A DNA stretch of 41,826 nucleotides from JBKCUA01 sp046318675 (GTDB taxonomy: Bacteria; Pseudomonadota; Alphaproteobacteria; JAJTHO01), in contig JBKCUA010000026.1 of the NCBI GenBank assembly GCA_046318675.1, forward strand, positions 1 through 41,826, given 5' to 3'. Each line of letters opens with the position of its first letter. Within the stretch, counting starts at the first letter, position 1. The translations under genes and the position numbers were made by a program. Below, piece after piece: positions 1-7,453 of this stretch. The notes below the pieces were generated by a model. That model was not told the origin of the DNA, searched no databases, and saw only the letters and a list, made by a program, of their open reading frames with translations.

Positions 1-91
1 TTTTCTTCCTTGGGTGTCTTGGTAGACAGATGAAAAGGAGAAGAGCGGTAGAGCCCTCGGTGCCTGGCCAGGTCTTTGAGTGCCTATTGTC

Positions 92-120
92 AACATATCA
101 AAGCCCTTGACAGAAGTCAA
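92..120 (-). promoter_or_regulatory. Promoter directed off the left edge
   Basis: On the minus strand a -35 TTGACT (115-120) and a -10 TATGTT (92-97) are separated by exactly 17 bases. A perfect 7-bp palindrome, CCTTGAC/GTCAAGG (105-122), overlaps the -35 and could be an operator. Further along the same strand AAGGAAG (5-11) looks like a ribosome binding site, so the gene it serves probably begins just outside the window. No gene is visible in 1-174. Confidence 0.4.
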
Positions 121-174
121 GGTGACGGCTGCAACTTTTTATGGGGTTATGTCAAGTAATTTTTTATCGCACCT

Positions 175-1296
175 TTAAGTAACGAGAGCTGACCTACGTT
201 GCCGCTGCGTTGCTGATTTCAACTGCCCACAAGCGGCCAGAATATCCCGTCCTCGTGGGGTACGTACCGGGGCGGCTAAACCACCATCGTTAACAATACC
301 AGCAAAGGATCGAATACGATTATTGCTAGAGCATTCATAAGGCGCGCCTGGCCAAGGGTTAAAGGGAATCAAATTGACCTTGGCCGGAATATCTTTGAGT
401 AAGGCAACCAGTTCCCTAGCGTCCGCATCGCTGTCATTAACACCTTTTAGCATCACATATTCAAAAGTAATCCGCCGAGCATTACTGGCTCCTGGGTAAC
501 GGCGACAGGCGTCCACCAACTCGGCAATAGGATAACGACGATTCAGGGGCACAATAATATCACGAACATCATCCCGCACGGCGTGCAGGGATACCGCCAG
601 GTTGACGCCTATCTCGCTGCCACACCGATCCATCATCGGCACCACCCCGGCAGTGGAAAGGGTAATTTTACGCTTTGACAACGACACACCTTCACCGTCC
701 ATAAGAATGTGGAGCGCAGCAGCAACATTGTCAAAATTATAGAGCGGTTCTCCCATGCCCATGAGAACAATGTTGGAAATACGACGCTTTTCTTCTGCTC
801 TGCCCCATTCACCCAAGGCATCACGGGCGTAGAGCACCTGACCAACAATCTCCGCAACCCCTAAATTACGCGCCCATGCCTGTGTTCCAGTATGACAAAA
901 ATGACAGTTGAGGGTACAACCGACTTGGCTGGAAATACAAAGCGTACCGCGATCCGCATCAGGGATATACACTGTTTCCACCTCGGCTCCATCTGCAAAA
1001 CGAAGCAACCATTTGCGGGTGCCATCCAAAGAAATCACATCCTGAGTAGCCAAAGGTCGCGCCAGCGAAAAGTGTTGCGCCAACACCTCTTGAACGGTTT
1101 TACCAAGACTGGTCATCTGAGAAAAGTCCGTTGCCCCCTTGGTGTAGAGCCAATGCCAAAGCTGTCTGGCTCGAAAATCGGGCATCCCAAGTGCCTTGAG
1201 CTTACCTGTAAGATCAGCCTTGGATATCCCCGTTAATGAAGCCAAGCCCGAAGCGGGCGCGGTGCCACAAAGAGCAGTTTTCTCAACACTAAACAT
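175..1296 (-). CDS. rlmN: 23S rRNA (adenine-C2)-methyltransferase RlmN
   Basis: Radical SAM enzyme that methylates C2 of an adenine in the peptidyl transferase centre of 23S rRNA and of A37 in some tRNAs. Counting from an upstream in-frame GTG at 1305, the radical SAM triad CxxxCxxC is Cys130, Cys134 and Cys137 (GCTLNCHFCHTG). The C-terminal catalytic Cys is in ILAACGQL at about residue 359. MGMGEPLYNFDNV is the family's SAM-binding MGMGEP motif. Length is normal for the family. The ATG at 1296 shares one base with the TGA of the upstream ialB-like gene (TGATG), which suggests translational coupling and is why it is preferred; the GTG at 1305 would add three residues. Confidence 0.95.
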   Translation of the reverse strand: MFSVEKTALCGTAPASGLASLTGISKADLTGKLKALGMPDFRARQLWHWLYTKGATDFSQMTSLGKTVQEVLAQHFSLARPLATQDVISLDGTRKWLLRFADGAEVETVYIPDADRGTLCISSQVGCTLNCHFCHTGTQAWARNLGVAEIVGQVLYARDALGEWGRAEEKRRISNIVLMGMGEPLYNFDNVAAALHILMDGEGVSLSKRKITLSTAGVVPMMDRCGSEIGVNLAVSLHAVRDDVRDIIVPLNRRYPIAELVDACRRYPGASNARRITFEYVMLKGVNDSDADARELVALLKDIPAKVNLIPFNPWPGAPYECSSNNRIRSFAGIVNDGGLAAPVRTPRGRDILAACGQLKSATQRQRRSALVT

Positions 1297-1796
1297 CAAC
1301 GACACGCCTCTGTAATAGCCTTATGAACAGCGGCAAAACCACTGAGATAAAAAGTATCACGGGTTTTTTGTTGCCGTGAGGAGGTGCCCTTTAAAATAGC
1401 CTCCGAAGAATTCTTGAGTGCTTCAACCATTTCCCGATCGATACGGATATCTTCACTCCATGCAATGGAGCCATTGGTGGATAGGGTAAAGGTTTTCGCA
1501 CCAACCTGAAGGGTTGATTTGCTATTTTTTTCATATGGATAACCAGCATCAATACTGACCACATCAAATTGTTTCTGGCGAGGTTTGTGCGTCACAAAAA
1601 GATATACTGCACTGCGCGAACCCACAACGCCTTCTTGTCGGCCAGGGGCGGCCACCATGTAACAGGTTTTTACATCACCCTCAGCGATTTGATAACCTTC
1701 CCATGAACCATTGTTCAATATTGGTGTTGGATCCTCTGCTTGAGCAGAATAAGCAAAGAATAAAATGGCAAAAGAAAAAACTAAAAAATACCGCAT
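1296..1796 (-). CDS. IalB-like invasion-associated protein
   Basis: A small exported protein resembling invasion-associated locus B proteins of alphaproteobacteria. From the ATG at 1796 it opens with a signal peptide (MRYFLVFSFAILFFAYSAQA, with cleavage likely after AQA). The mature part has the family pattern: a TCYMVA segment near the N-terminus, a central VYLFVTHKP strand, and a Cys in the last few residues (TEACR) that could pair with the first Cys. The family is periplasmic; its role outside Bartonella is poorly defined. No clear ribosome binding site decides between ATG 1796 and ATG 1808. The stop overlaps the rlmN start, so the two are probably co-transcribed. Confidence 0.75.
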   Translation of the reverse strand: MRYFLVFSFAILFFAYSAQAEDPTPILNNGSWEGYQIAEGDVKTCYMVAAPGRQEGVVGSRSAVYLFVTHKPRQKQFDVVSIDAGYPYEKNSKSTLQVGAKTFTLSTNGSIAWSEDIRIDREMVEALKNSSEAILKGTSSRQQKTRDTFYLSGFAAVHKAITEACR

Positions 1797-1998
1797 GGGC
1801 ATCATCATATCATGCCAAGCAGGGCATGGAACGACCTTTATCACATATTTTATAAGAATCTGCACTCGTTGCACAAAACCGCCTGCACACAGACAGCCAC
1901 CACAATCCAATCATAGTGATAAGATTATGTAATTATTAATAAAAATTATATTATACAATACCCTCGCATCCCCAAAAAAATTTTTCTATAACCATGCA

Positions 1999-3039
1999 AT
2001 GCGTCCCCTTCGTATTCTTCTGGCCGGGCATTTTCGCTCTAATATGCACTACGGCATCATGCAAAAGCTACAACATGGCTTTATTCGCTTAGGACATACC
2101 GTATTACATTTTGATGATCGCTTGATTGCCAGAGGATCAACGCCGTTTTTATCCCGTCAATTTGGCCTGCCTGCTATGAATGCCGCGTTTGTCCGATATT
2201 GTCGAGAATACAAACCACAGATCATATTACTCGGCCATACAGAGATGATTTTGAATACAACACTGGCGGCCGTACGGTTGTTTTTGCCAGAAGTACGGAT
2301 TGCTTACCGCAATGTTGACCCATTGTTTCAAAAACAAAATTTTCTTGATATAAAAAACCGCCTGAACAGTGTTGACACCGTTTTTATCACCACCGCAGGG
2401 GCGGCATTATCTCCGTTAAGCGGGAATAAAGCCAAAGTATATTTCATGCCTAATCCTGTGGATATTAGTATGGAAACAGGACAGGCTTTCTCTTTTACAA
2501 ATCAGGGCACAGATGTTTTCTATGCTATTGGCGGAATTATGAAAAATGATCAAAGACCACCATTTTTAGAGACTCTGCAACAAGCCTGTCCTGATGTCCG
2601 GTTCCGACTTCCTGGTATGAAACAAGGCTATATTGGTGGAGCCGCCTATCTTGAAGCCTTAGCGGATGCAAAAATGGGACTCTCCCTTAGCCGCCGGAAT
2701 GATAATTATCTGTATTCCTCCGATCGCATGGCGCAATATATAGGCAATGGCCTATTAACTTTTGTGGATCGTGCCACGGGATTTACCGATTTATTTACCG
2801 AAGAAGAACTAGGATTTTACAGTAACATAGATGAGCTTAGCGAAAAAATACGCTTTTACACTAATCATGATACTACCCGTCAAGAAGTGGCCAAAGCAGG
2901 CTGGCAAAGTATCCACAATCGTTTTGCCAGCGATAGAGTGGCTCAATATATTATTGATCGAACAATGGATCAGCCGCTTAGTCGTGCTTATGAATGGCCA
3001 ACAGATGCCGCTGGACTATTTCAGGAACAAAAGAGCTGA
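1999..3039 (+). CDS. CgeB-like glycosyltransferase (group 1)
   Basis: A 346-residue protein with the general shape of GT-B glycosyltransferases of the CgeB/Glyco_trans_1_2 kind. The N-terminus has a Rossmann opening (LRILLAGHFRSNMHYG) and an early LGHTVLHFDD. The C-terminal half has the acceptor/donor region YLEALADAKMGLSLSRRND, then SSDRMAQYIGNGLLTFVDR and a closing helix pair. Known members add sugars to surface polysaccharide or to proteins; the substrate here cannot be read. No signal peptide is seen, so it is probably cytoplasmic. The upstream 90 bases are very AT-rich and probably hold its promoter. It stands alone, and its 3' end overlaps the convergent coaD by 62 bases. Confidence 0.7.
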   Translation: MRPLRILLAGHFRSNMHYGIMQKLQHGFIRLGHTVLHFDDRLIARGSTPFLSRQFGLPAMNAAFVRYCREYKPQIILLGHTEMILNTTLAAVRLFLPEVRIAYRNVDPLFQKQNFLDIKNRLNSVDTVFITTAGAALSPLSGNKAKVYFMPNPVDISMETGQAFSFTNQGTDVFYAIGGIMKNDQRPPFLETLQQACPDVRFRLPGMKQGYIGGAAYLEALADAKMGLSLSRRNDNYLYSSDRMAQYIGNGLLTFVDRATGFTDLFTEEELGFYSNIDELSEKIRFYTNHDTTRQEVAKAGWQSIHNRFASDRVAQYIIDRTMDQPLSRAYEWPTDAAGLFQEQKS

Positions 3040-3469
3040 TATCGCCACCAAGAAAAGCGACTTCCTTAACAAGCTTTGATGCCAAAAATTGATGGGTTTC
3101 CGAGGCCATGAGAAAAACCGTTTCAATATGAGGAGAAAGCCTTGTATTCATCATCGCCATTTGTAATTCATAATCAAAATCTGCCACTGCACGCAGGCCG
3201 CGAAAGATAACAGTGGCGTCATGATCATGAGCAAAGTTTACCAGCAACCCCCTCATCATTTGTACTTGAGGAAGACTCACTAATTTCAGGTTCGGTAAGT
3301 GTTCTTCCAGCATGGAAACTCGATCCACAGCAGTAAACAAAGGATTTTTTCCGGCGTTGGGGGCAACTGCTACAATCAACCGATCCACTAGTCGAGCCGC
3401 GCGGCTAATAATATCAAAATGCCCATTAGTCGGCGGATCAAAAGTTCCAGGATAAATACCTATTTTCAC
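2978..3469 (-). CDS. coaD: Phosphopantetheine adenylyltransferase
   Basis: Transfers AMP from ATP to 4'-phosphopantetheine, the penultimate step of coenzyme A synthesis, in the cytoplasm. The nucleotidyltransferase signature GTFDPPTNGH is at residues 9-18, with FRGLRAVADFDYE in the middle and LASKLVKEVAFLGGDISSF near the end, as in bacterial CoaD. Its length of 163 residues is normal. The start is a GTG at 3469 that directly abuts the TAA of the upstream gene (3470-3472), so translation is almost certainly coupled to that gene. Its 3' end overlaps the oppositely oriented glycosyltransferase gene by 62 bases. Confidence 0.96.
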   Translation of the reverse strand: MKIGIYPGTFDPPTNGHFDIISRAARLVDRLIVAVAPNAGKNPLFTAVDRVSMLEEHLPNLKLVSLPQVQMMRGLLVNFAHDHDATVIFRGLRAVADFDYELQMAMMNTRLSPHIETVFLMASETHQFLASKLVKEVAFLGGDISSFVPEIVQRHLLAIHKHD

Positions 3470-4057
3470 TTATTTTTTCTTTTTAAGGATACTAACGGCT
3501 GTTTTTTTGCCACCAGGCAGATTACGATCAAGGTATTCGAACAGGTCGTCGAGGAAGTCCTTAGTCGCTTCCGCCCGCTCCCTAGTGCCGGCAGTAAGAC
3601 TGGCCAAGTCTTGACCGCGTTTGAGGATTCCTTGAGCCACAGGATCTTCTGGTCCTAGATCGTTGGCTACCATTTGCGCCGCTGTAATAATGGCCGAAAC
3701 ACGGTGAAAATTTGGGTCTTGCTCGAACGGCAAGCTACCGCGAGAGGCCATTTCTTCTACAATAATTTCAAGATATTCAGATTCTCCGGTAACATTATAA
3801 TCGAGAATACCTTGGGCAATCTGGTCGGTACCGATGGTTAATCCCAAGTAGCGTCCCTCGATGCCATGGGCAGCAACCCGAGCGGAAAGCTCAATAGATT
3901 GGGGAAGATTCAGCAGGCTAAGTGCCGTTTCCGTTACCTTGACCGGGTTTATTTTTCTAACAAAATTGAGACGCTGCTGATCATCAAGTAAGCTAACGGC
4001 GATAGTTGCAACGTCTTCTAAATGAAGCGGCGGTTGTTGTGTTTGATTTTCAGGCAT
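3470..4057 (-). CDS. Unrecognised acidic alpha-helical protein upstream of coaD
   Basis: I do not recognise this 195-residue protein. It is soluble-looking, with no signal peptide or membrane segment. It is rich in Asp, Glu, Leu and Ala and likely mostly helical, and it ends in a Lys-rich tail (SILKKKK). Recognisable stretches are LLDDQQRLNFVRKINPVKV, ARVAAHGIEGRYLGL and FHRVSAIITAAQMVANDLG. It starts at an ATG (4057) about 30 bases downstream of a perfect TATAAT on the minus strand. It directly abuts coaD and should be its operon partner, but a role in CoA synthesis would be speculation. Confidence 0.8.
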   Translation of the reverse strand: MPENQTQQPPLHLEDVATIAVSLLDDQQRLNFVRKINPVKVTETALSLLNLPQSIELSARVAAHGIEGRYLGLTIGTDQIAQGILDYNVTGESEYLEIIVEEMASRGSLPFEQDPNFHRVSAIITAAQMVANDLGPEDPVAQGILKRGQDLASLTAGTRERAEATKDFLDDLFEYLDRNLPGGKKTAVSILKKKK

Positions 4058-4089
4058 AAAGCACGTCTCTCTTATAAAAAATTGAGATT

Positions 4090-4095
4090 ATTATA
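4090..4095 (-). promoter_or_regulatory. Candidate -10 box for the unknown gene-coaD operon
   Basis: Minus-strand TATAAT lies 32 bases upstream of the ATG at 4057. The -35 is poor (TAGATT at 18 bases spacing), so only the -10 is supported. The surrounding 4058-4230 gap is AT-rich and otherwise shows nothing. Confidence 0.3.
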
Positions 4096-4230
4096 TCCTA
4101 AAGCACTATTAAAATCTACTCATTTTAGTTGATACAACACCCTCTCTCTATAACAAAAATTATAATTTTTAGTTACTAAAGTTCTGGCATTAAGTAAAAC
4201 AAGCGAATGCATAACGGAAATTTAAGCAAG

Positions 4231-4905
4231 CTACTGCTGCGGTTGTACCAACACATCACGCAGTTTATCAGCCCGGCTATCGGTGTATTTCTTATCAATT
4301 AGAATGGGATACAACGCCGCAGGCTCACCATAAAAATCCCGCGCAATATCTGGACGCGCTTCGATAACAGACCCCTCAAGGGACAGTCCAGCGTACAGTC
4401 CCGCTGACTTCGCGTAAATGATATAGTCTGCGTCCGTGGTCAAGCCTTTAGCGCCGCCAACATCCCCGCCAAAAGTAGCAACAGAGAGTCCGGCATTACC
4501 GCCAATGCGCACCTGATTGTTAATAATAGAAGATAACCCCTCGTTCGTGATCACAAAAACAATAAGCTCAGCCCCGGAAAAACCAATCTGTAGGCCGGCA
4601 CTCAGGCTTCCCATGTTCACAAAACCCGGATACCCCCATGTACCGCTGTTATCCTTGGCTAAAATAACACCTGTACCGCCCGCAGCACCCAGAATAAAGC
4701 CGCCACGATAAAAATTTGGGACAATAATCACGGCGCGACTACGACGGAGCATATCACGGGTATCGGAAAAATTTTCGTTATTAAGCAATTTACGTGCTGT
4801 TATTTCAGCATTAATCAATAAGCGTTCTGAAACGCCAGTTTGCGCCATTGCGGGCTTCAGAAAAAAACTATTCAAAACAATAAAGAGACAAAGAACAAGA
4901 CGCAT
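4231..4905 (-). CDS. SYLF (Ysc84/DUF500) lipid-binding domain protein
   Basis: A 224-residue exported protein of the SYLF family, which binds phosphoinositides and other acidic lipids in eukaryotes and has a poorly known envelope role in bacteria. It opens with a signal peptide ending at AMAQ (about residue 22). The rest is the SYLF domain: RAVIIVPNFYRGGFILGAAGG, then GTWGYPGFVNMGSLSAGLQIG, VRIGGNAGLSVATFGGDVG and a C-terminal IYAKSAGLYAGLSLEG. A sequence match to the family is clear across the whole mature protein. It is a single gene between its own AT-rich leader and a 173-base gap, probably located in the periplasm or on the outer membrane. Confidence 0.85.
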   Translation of the reverse strand: MRLVLCLFIVLNSFFLKPAMAQTGVSERLLINAEITARKLLNNENFSDTRDMLRRSRAVIIVPNFYRGGFILGAAGGTGVILAKDNSGTWGYPGFVNMGSLSAGLQIGFSGAELIVFVITNEGLSSIINNQVRIGGNAGLSVATFGGDVGGAKGLTTDADYIIYAKSAGLYAGLSLEGSVIEARPDIARDFYGEPAALYPILIDKKYTDSRADKLRDVLVQPQQ

Positions 4906-4950
4906 AACTTCACCCCTAAATATACTTTGGTGCTAACTTGTCGTATCGCA

Positions 4951-6171
4951 TCATGCAAGAAATTTTATGCCTTTCACGCGTCCCGCTGTTCGTAAGCGCA
5001 ATGCATTGAGGCGGATAAAGCCAGCTGCATCATTATGATCGTAGCTAGCACCCTCTTCAAAGGTTGCCAGAGCCTGACTATATAAAGAATATGGCGAGCG
5101 TCGTCCTGTAACCGATACGCTGCCTTTATAAAGCTTCAGGCGCGCCGTTCCCGTCACGCGCTCTTGAGTAGCATCAATGGCCGCTTGTAGGGCAAGCCGC
5201 TCCGGCGCAAACCAAAAACCATTATAAATCAGCTCCGCATACCGGGGCATCAATTCATCTTTTAAGTGCGCCGCACCACGATCAAGAGTAATAGATTCCA
5301 CCGCCCGGCGCGCTGCAAGCCAGATTGTACCGCCAGGGGTCTCATAAATCCCCCTAGACTTAATACCCACAAAACGATTTTCTACAAGATCAAGACGACC
5401 AATGCCGTGCTTGCCGCCTAGCTCATTCAACCGGGTCAGTAGTGCTGCCGGCGAAAACCGCTCTCCATTGACAGCAACAGGATCACCAGCCTCGAAATCA
5501 ACGGTTATTTCCTCTGGACCATCAGGTGCCTGTTCGGGATTGACCGTGCGTAGGTACATACTTTCGTCCGGGGCTGTCCACGGGTCTTCAAGAGCTTTGC
5601 CCTCGTAACTGGTGTGCAACAAATTTGCATCAATAGAATAAGGAGCTTCGCCGCGCTTATCCCGTGCAATGGGAATTTGATGCTGTTCTGCATAAGCGAT
5701 GAGTTTTTCCCGCGATAACAAATCCCACTCTCGCCACGGGGCAATCACCCGAATATCGGGATTGAGGGCATAATAGGTCAATTCAAACCGCACCTGATCG
5801 TTGCCTTTACCAGTAGCCCCATGGGATACAGCATCCGCCCCCACTTGAGCAGCAATCTCAATTTGCCGTTTAGCAATCAAAGGGCGCGCAATGGAAGTGC
5901 CCAGAAGATAACACCCCTCATAAAGGGCATTAGCCCGGAACATTGGAAAAACATAATCTTTAACAAAAATTTCTCGCAGGTCTTCAATGAAAATTGTCCG
6001 GCATCCCAGCAATTCGGCTTTTTTGCGAGCCGGCTCAAGCTCTTCACCCTGCCCCAAATCAGCGGTAAATGCCACTACCTCAGCGTTGTGGGCATCTTGC
6101 AGCCATTTCAGGATAACCGAGGTATCCAATCCCCCAGAATAGGCAAGTACTACCTTAAGTTTTTTTGCCAT
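4951..6171 (-). CDS. argG: Argininosuccinate synthase
   Basis: Joins citrulline and aspartate with ATP cleavage to make argininosuccinate, the seventh step of arginine synthesis. The PP-loop motif AYSGGLDTS is at residues 9-17. HGATGKGNDQVRFEL (the aspartate/citrulline region) and SPYSLYSQALATFEEG near the C-terminus are typical. At 406 residues it is full length. It begins 20 bases after the stop of rpiB on the same strand, so the two probably share a transcript. The pairing of a pentose-phosphate enzyme with ArgG looks like convenience and not a pathway link. Confidence 0.97.
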   Translation of the reverse strand: MAKKLKVVLAYSGGLDTSVILKWLQDAHNAEVVAFTADLGQGEELEPARKKAELLGCRTIFIEDLREIFVKDYVFPMFRANALYEGCYLLGTSIARPLIAKRQIEIAAQVGADAVSHGATGKGNDQVRFELTYYALNPDIRVIAPWREWDLLSREKLIAYAEQHQIPIARDKRGEAPYSIDANLLHTSYEGKALEDPWTAPDESMYLRTVNPEQAPDGPEEITVDFEAGDPVAVNGERFSPAALLTRLNELGGKHGIGRLDLVENRFVGIKSRGIYETPGGTIWLAARRAVESITLDRGAAHLKDELMPRYAELIYNGFWFAPERLALQAAIDATQERVTGTARLKLYKGSVSVTGRRSPYSLYSQALATFEEGASYDHNDAAGFIRLNALRLRTAGRVKGIKFLA

Positions 6172-6191
6172 AAATAAAATGCCCTTACAAT

Positions 6192-6623
6192 TTAACCAAG
6201 TTTTACAACGCGTTGGGCGTGACGTCCGCCATCAAAGCCTGTCTCCATAAACACTTCAAGCACCCGGAGTGCCAGTGCCTCAGATATAAAACGCGCCCCC
6301 AATACCAAGACGTTGGCATTATTATGCAACCGGGCCAAGCGGGCAAGCTCTTCAGAGTGAACCAATGCCGCACGAATATGTCGATACCGATTGGCGGCGA
6401 TGCTCATACCAATGCCACTGCCACAAAGCAGAATACCTATGGAATCAGGTTTTTTTTGCATAGCAACGCAAACATCGTTGGCGTGATCGGGATAATCTGT
6501 AGAGTCCTCTGTTTGAGGTCCCAAATCATTGATCTTTTCACCCTTGGCACATAAAAAATCCACTAGGGCTTTTTTTAATCGTACCCCAGCGTGATCACTA
6601 GCGATGAATATTTGCCTTGTCAT
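6192..6623 (-). CDS. rpiB: Ribose-5-phosphate isomerase B
   Basis: Interconverts ribose 5-phosphate and ribulose 5-phosphate. The protein opens FIASDHAGVRLKKAL. The phosphate-binding CGSGIGMSIAANR includes the catalytic Cys, and HNNANVLVLGARF follows, all diagnostic of the RpiB/LacAB family. The ATG at 6623 (MTRQIFIA) is preferred because it places the first strand at the N-terminus; an in-frame start at 6641 would add six residues. Only 23 bases separate this start from that of the divergent Sel1 gene, so the two promoters must overlap each other or the coding starts. Confidence 0.95.
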   Translation of the reverse strand: MTRQIFIASDHAGVRLKKALVDFLCAKGEKINDLGPQTEDSTDYPDHANDVCVAMQKKPDSIGILLCGSGIGMSIAANRYRHIRAALVHSEELARLARLHNNANVLVLGARFISEALALRVLEVFMETGFDGGRHAQRVVKLG

Positions 6624-6646
6624 GCAGTTCAGGATAAGCATTTTTC

Positions 6647-7288
6647 ATGCGGGTGCAACGGTACATTATTACCATAATTTTCTGGCTTGTTTTAGCAATG
6701 CCAGCATCTGCCCAAGGCACTGCCAGTGCTTTGCAAGCTTATGCAAGCGGCGACTATACTCTGTCTTTTCGCTTATTGAACATTGAGTTGTCACGCCGCC
6801 AAGACCCCCTTTTATTATATTTATTAGGCACACAATATATGCGCGGGCTGGGGACACAACCGAACCTAGAATACGCCCGCCAAGCATTTAATGCCGCCGG
6901 AACCAGTTACCCGCCAGCCTTGGTGGCATTGGGTCTCATGCAAGAAGGCGGACTCGGTGGTTCAGCCAACCCGGCGACGGCGGCACAATACTATTCTGCT
7001 GCCGTCAGGTTTGGCAGTCCGATTGCCGCGTGGCGGCTTGGACTGCTATTCCGAGACGGCAATGGTGTTCCGCAAAGCAATGCTGAGGCTGAAAAATGGT
7101 TTCGCTTTGCCGCTGATCAAGGGGTGGTGGATGCCCAATATGAGCTGGGTCGCCTGTATGCGTTAAACGCCAACGATATGCAAACCTACCAAAATGGAGT
7201 GGTGTTCTTGCAACGTGCTGAGCAGGCTGGGCACCCTCTAGCGGGGATAATGTTAGAGAATCTAGCGCGGTATCGCCGTCAGCAATAA
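6647..7288 (+). CDS. Secreted Sel1-repeat protein
   Basis: A 213-residue protein with an N-terminal signal peptide (hydrophobic IIFWLVLAMPASAQG, cleavage near residue 24) and Sel1-like helical repeats. The repeats include LEYARQAFNAAG.SYPPALVALG, PATAAQYYSAAVRFGSPIAAWRLG, NAEAEKWFRFAADQGVVDAQYELG and VFLQRAEQAGHPLAGIML. Sel1 repeats are protein-interaction scaffolds, often periplasmic; no enzymatic motif is visible. AGGATAA about 10 bases before the ATG is a good ribosome binding site. The gene ends just before the copy A repeat element and faces phoR. Confidence 0.8.
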   Translation: MRVQRYIITIIFWLVLAMPASAQGTASALQAYASGDYTLSFRLLNIELSRRQDPLLLYLLGTQYMRGLGTQPNLEYARQAFNAAGTSYPPALVALGLMQEGGLGGSANPATAAQYYSAAVRFGSPIAAWRLGLLFRDGNGVPQSNAEAEKWFRFAADQGVVDAQYELGRLYALNANDMQTYQNGVVFLQRAEQAGHPLAGIMLENLARYRRQQ

Positions 7289-7316
7289 TTGGCTCTTTCC
7301 CAATGTCTGCCGCTAT

Positions 7317-7453
7317 AGCTGGTTGCACAATTAAAAGTATAGTTGCAACCAGCGCACGGCACAAAGTGCCGCGGCCGAATAGCCGAACAAAAATAACTTA
7401 TAGCGCGCTGAAGACTTTATCAATGTCTACTGCTAATTACGCAACGCGCTATA
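7317..7453. repeat. 137-bp structured repeat, copy A
   Basis: This segment recurs as an inverted copy at 41482-41618 with 4 differences over 137 positions. It is a chain of hairpins: a perfect 10-bp stem GCTGGTTGCA/TGCAACCAGC (7318-7353), CGGCAC-AAA-GTGCCG, a short CGGC/GCCG stem, and TATAGCGCG/CGCGCTATA closing the right end. It lies in a convergent junction between the Sel1 gene and phoR. Its right end encodes the last six residues and stop of PhoR. GGCTCTTTCCCA (7291-7302) precedes it. Confidence 0.85.
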
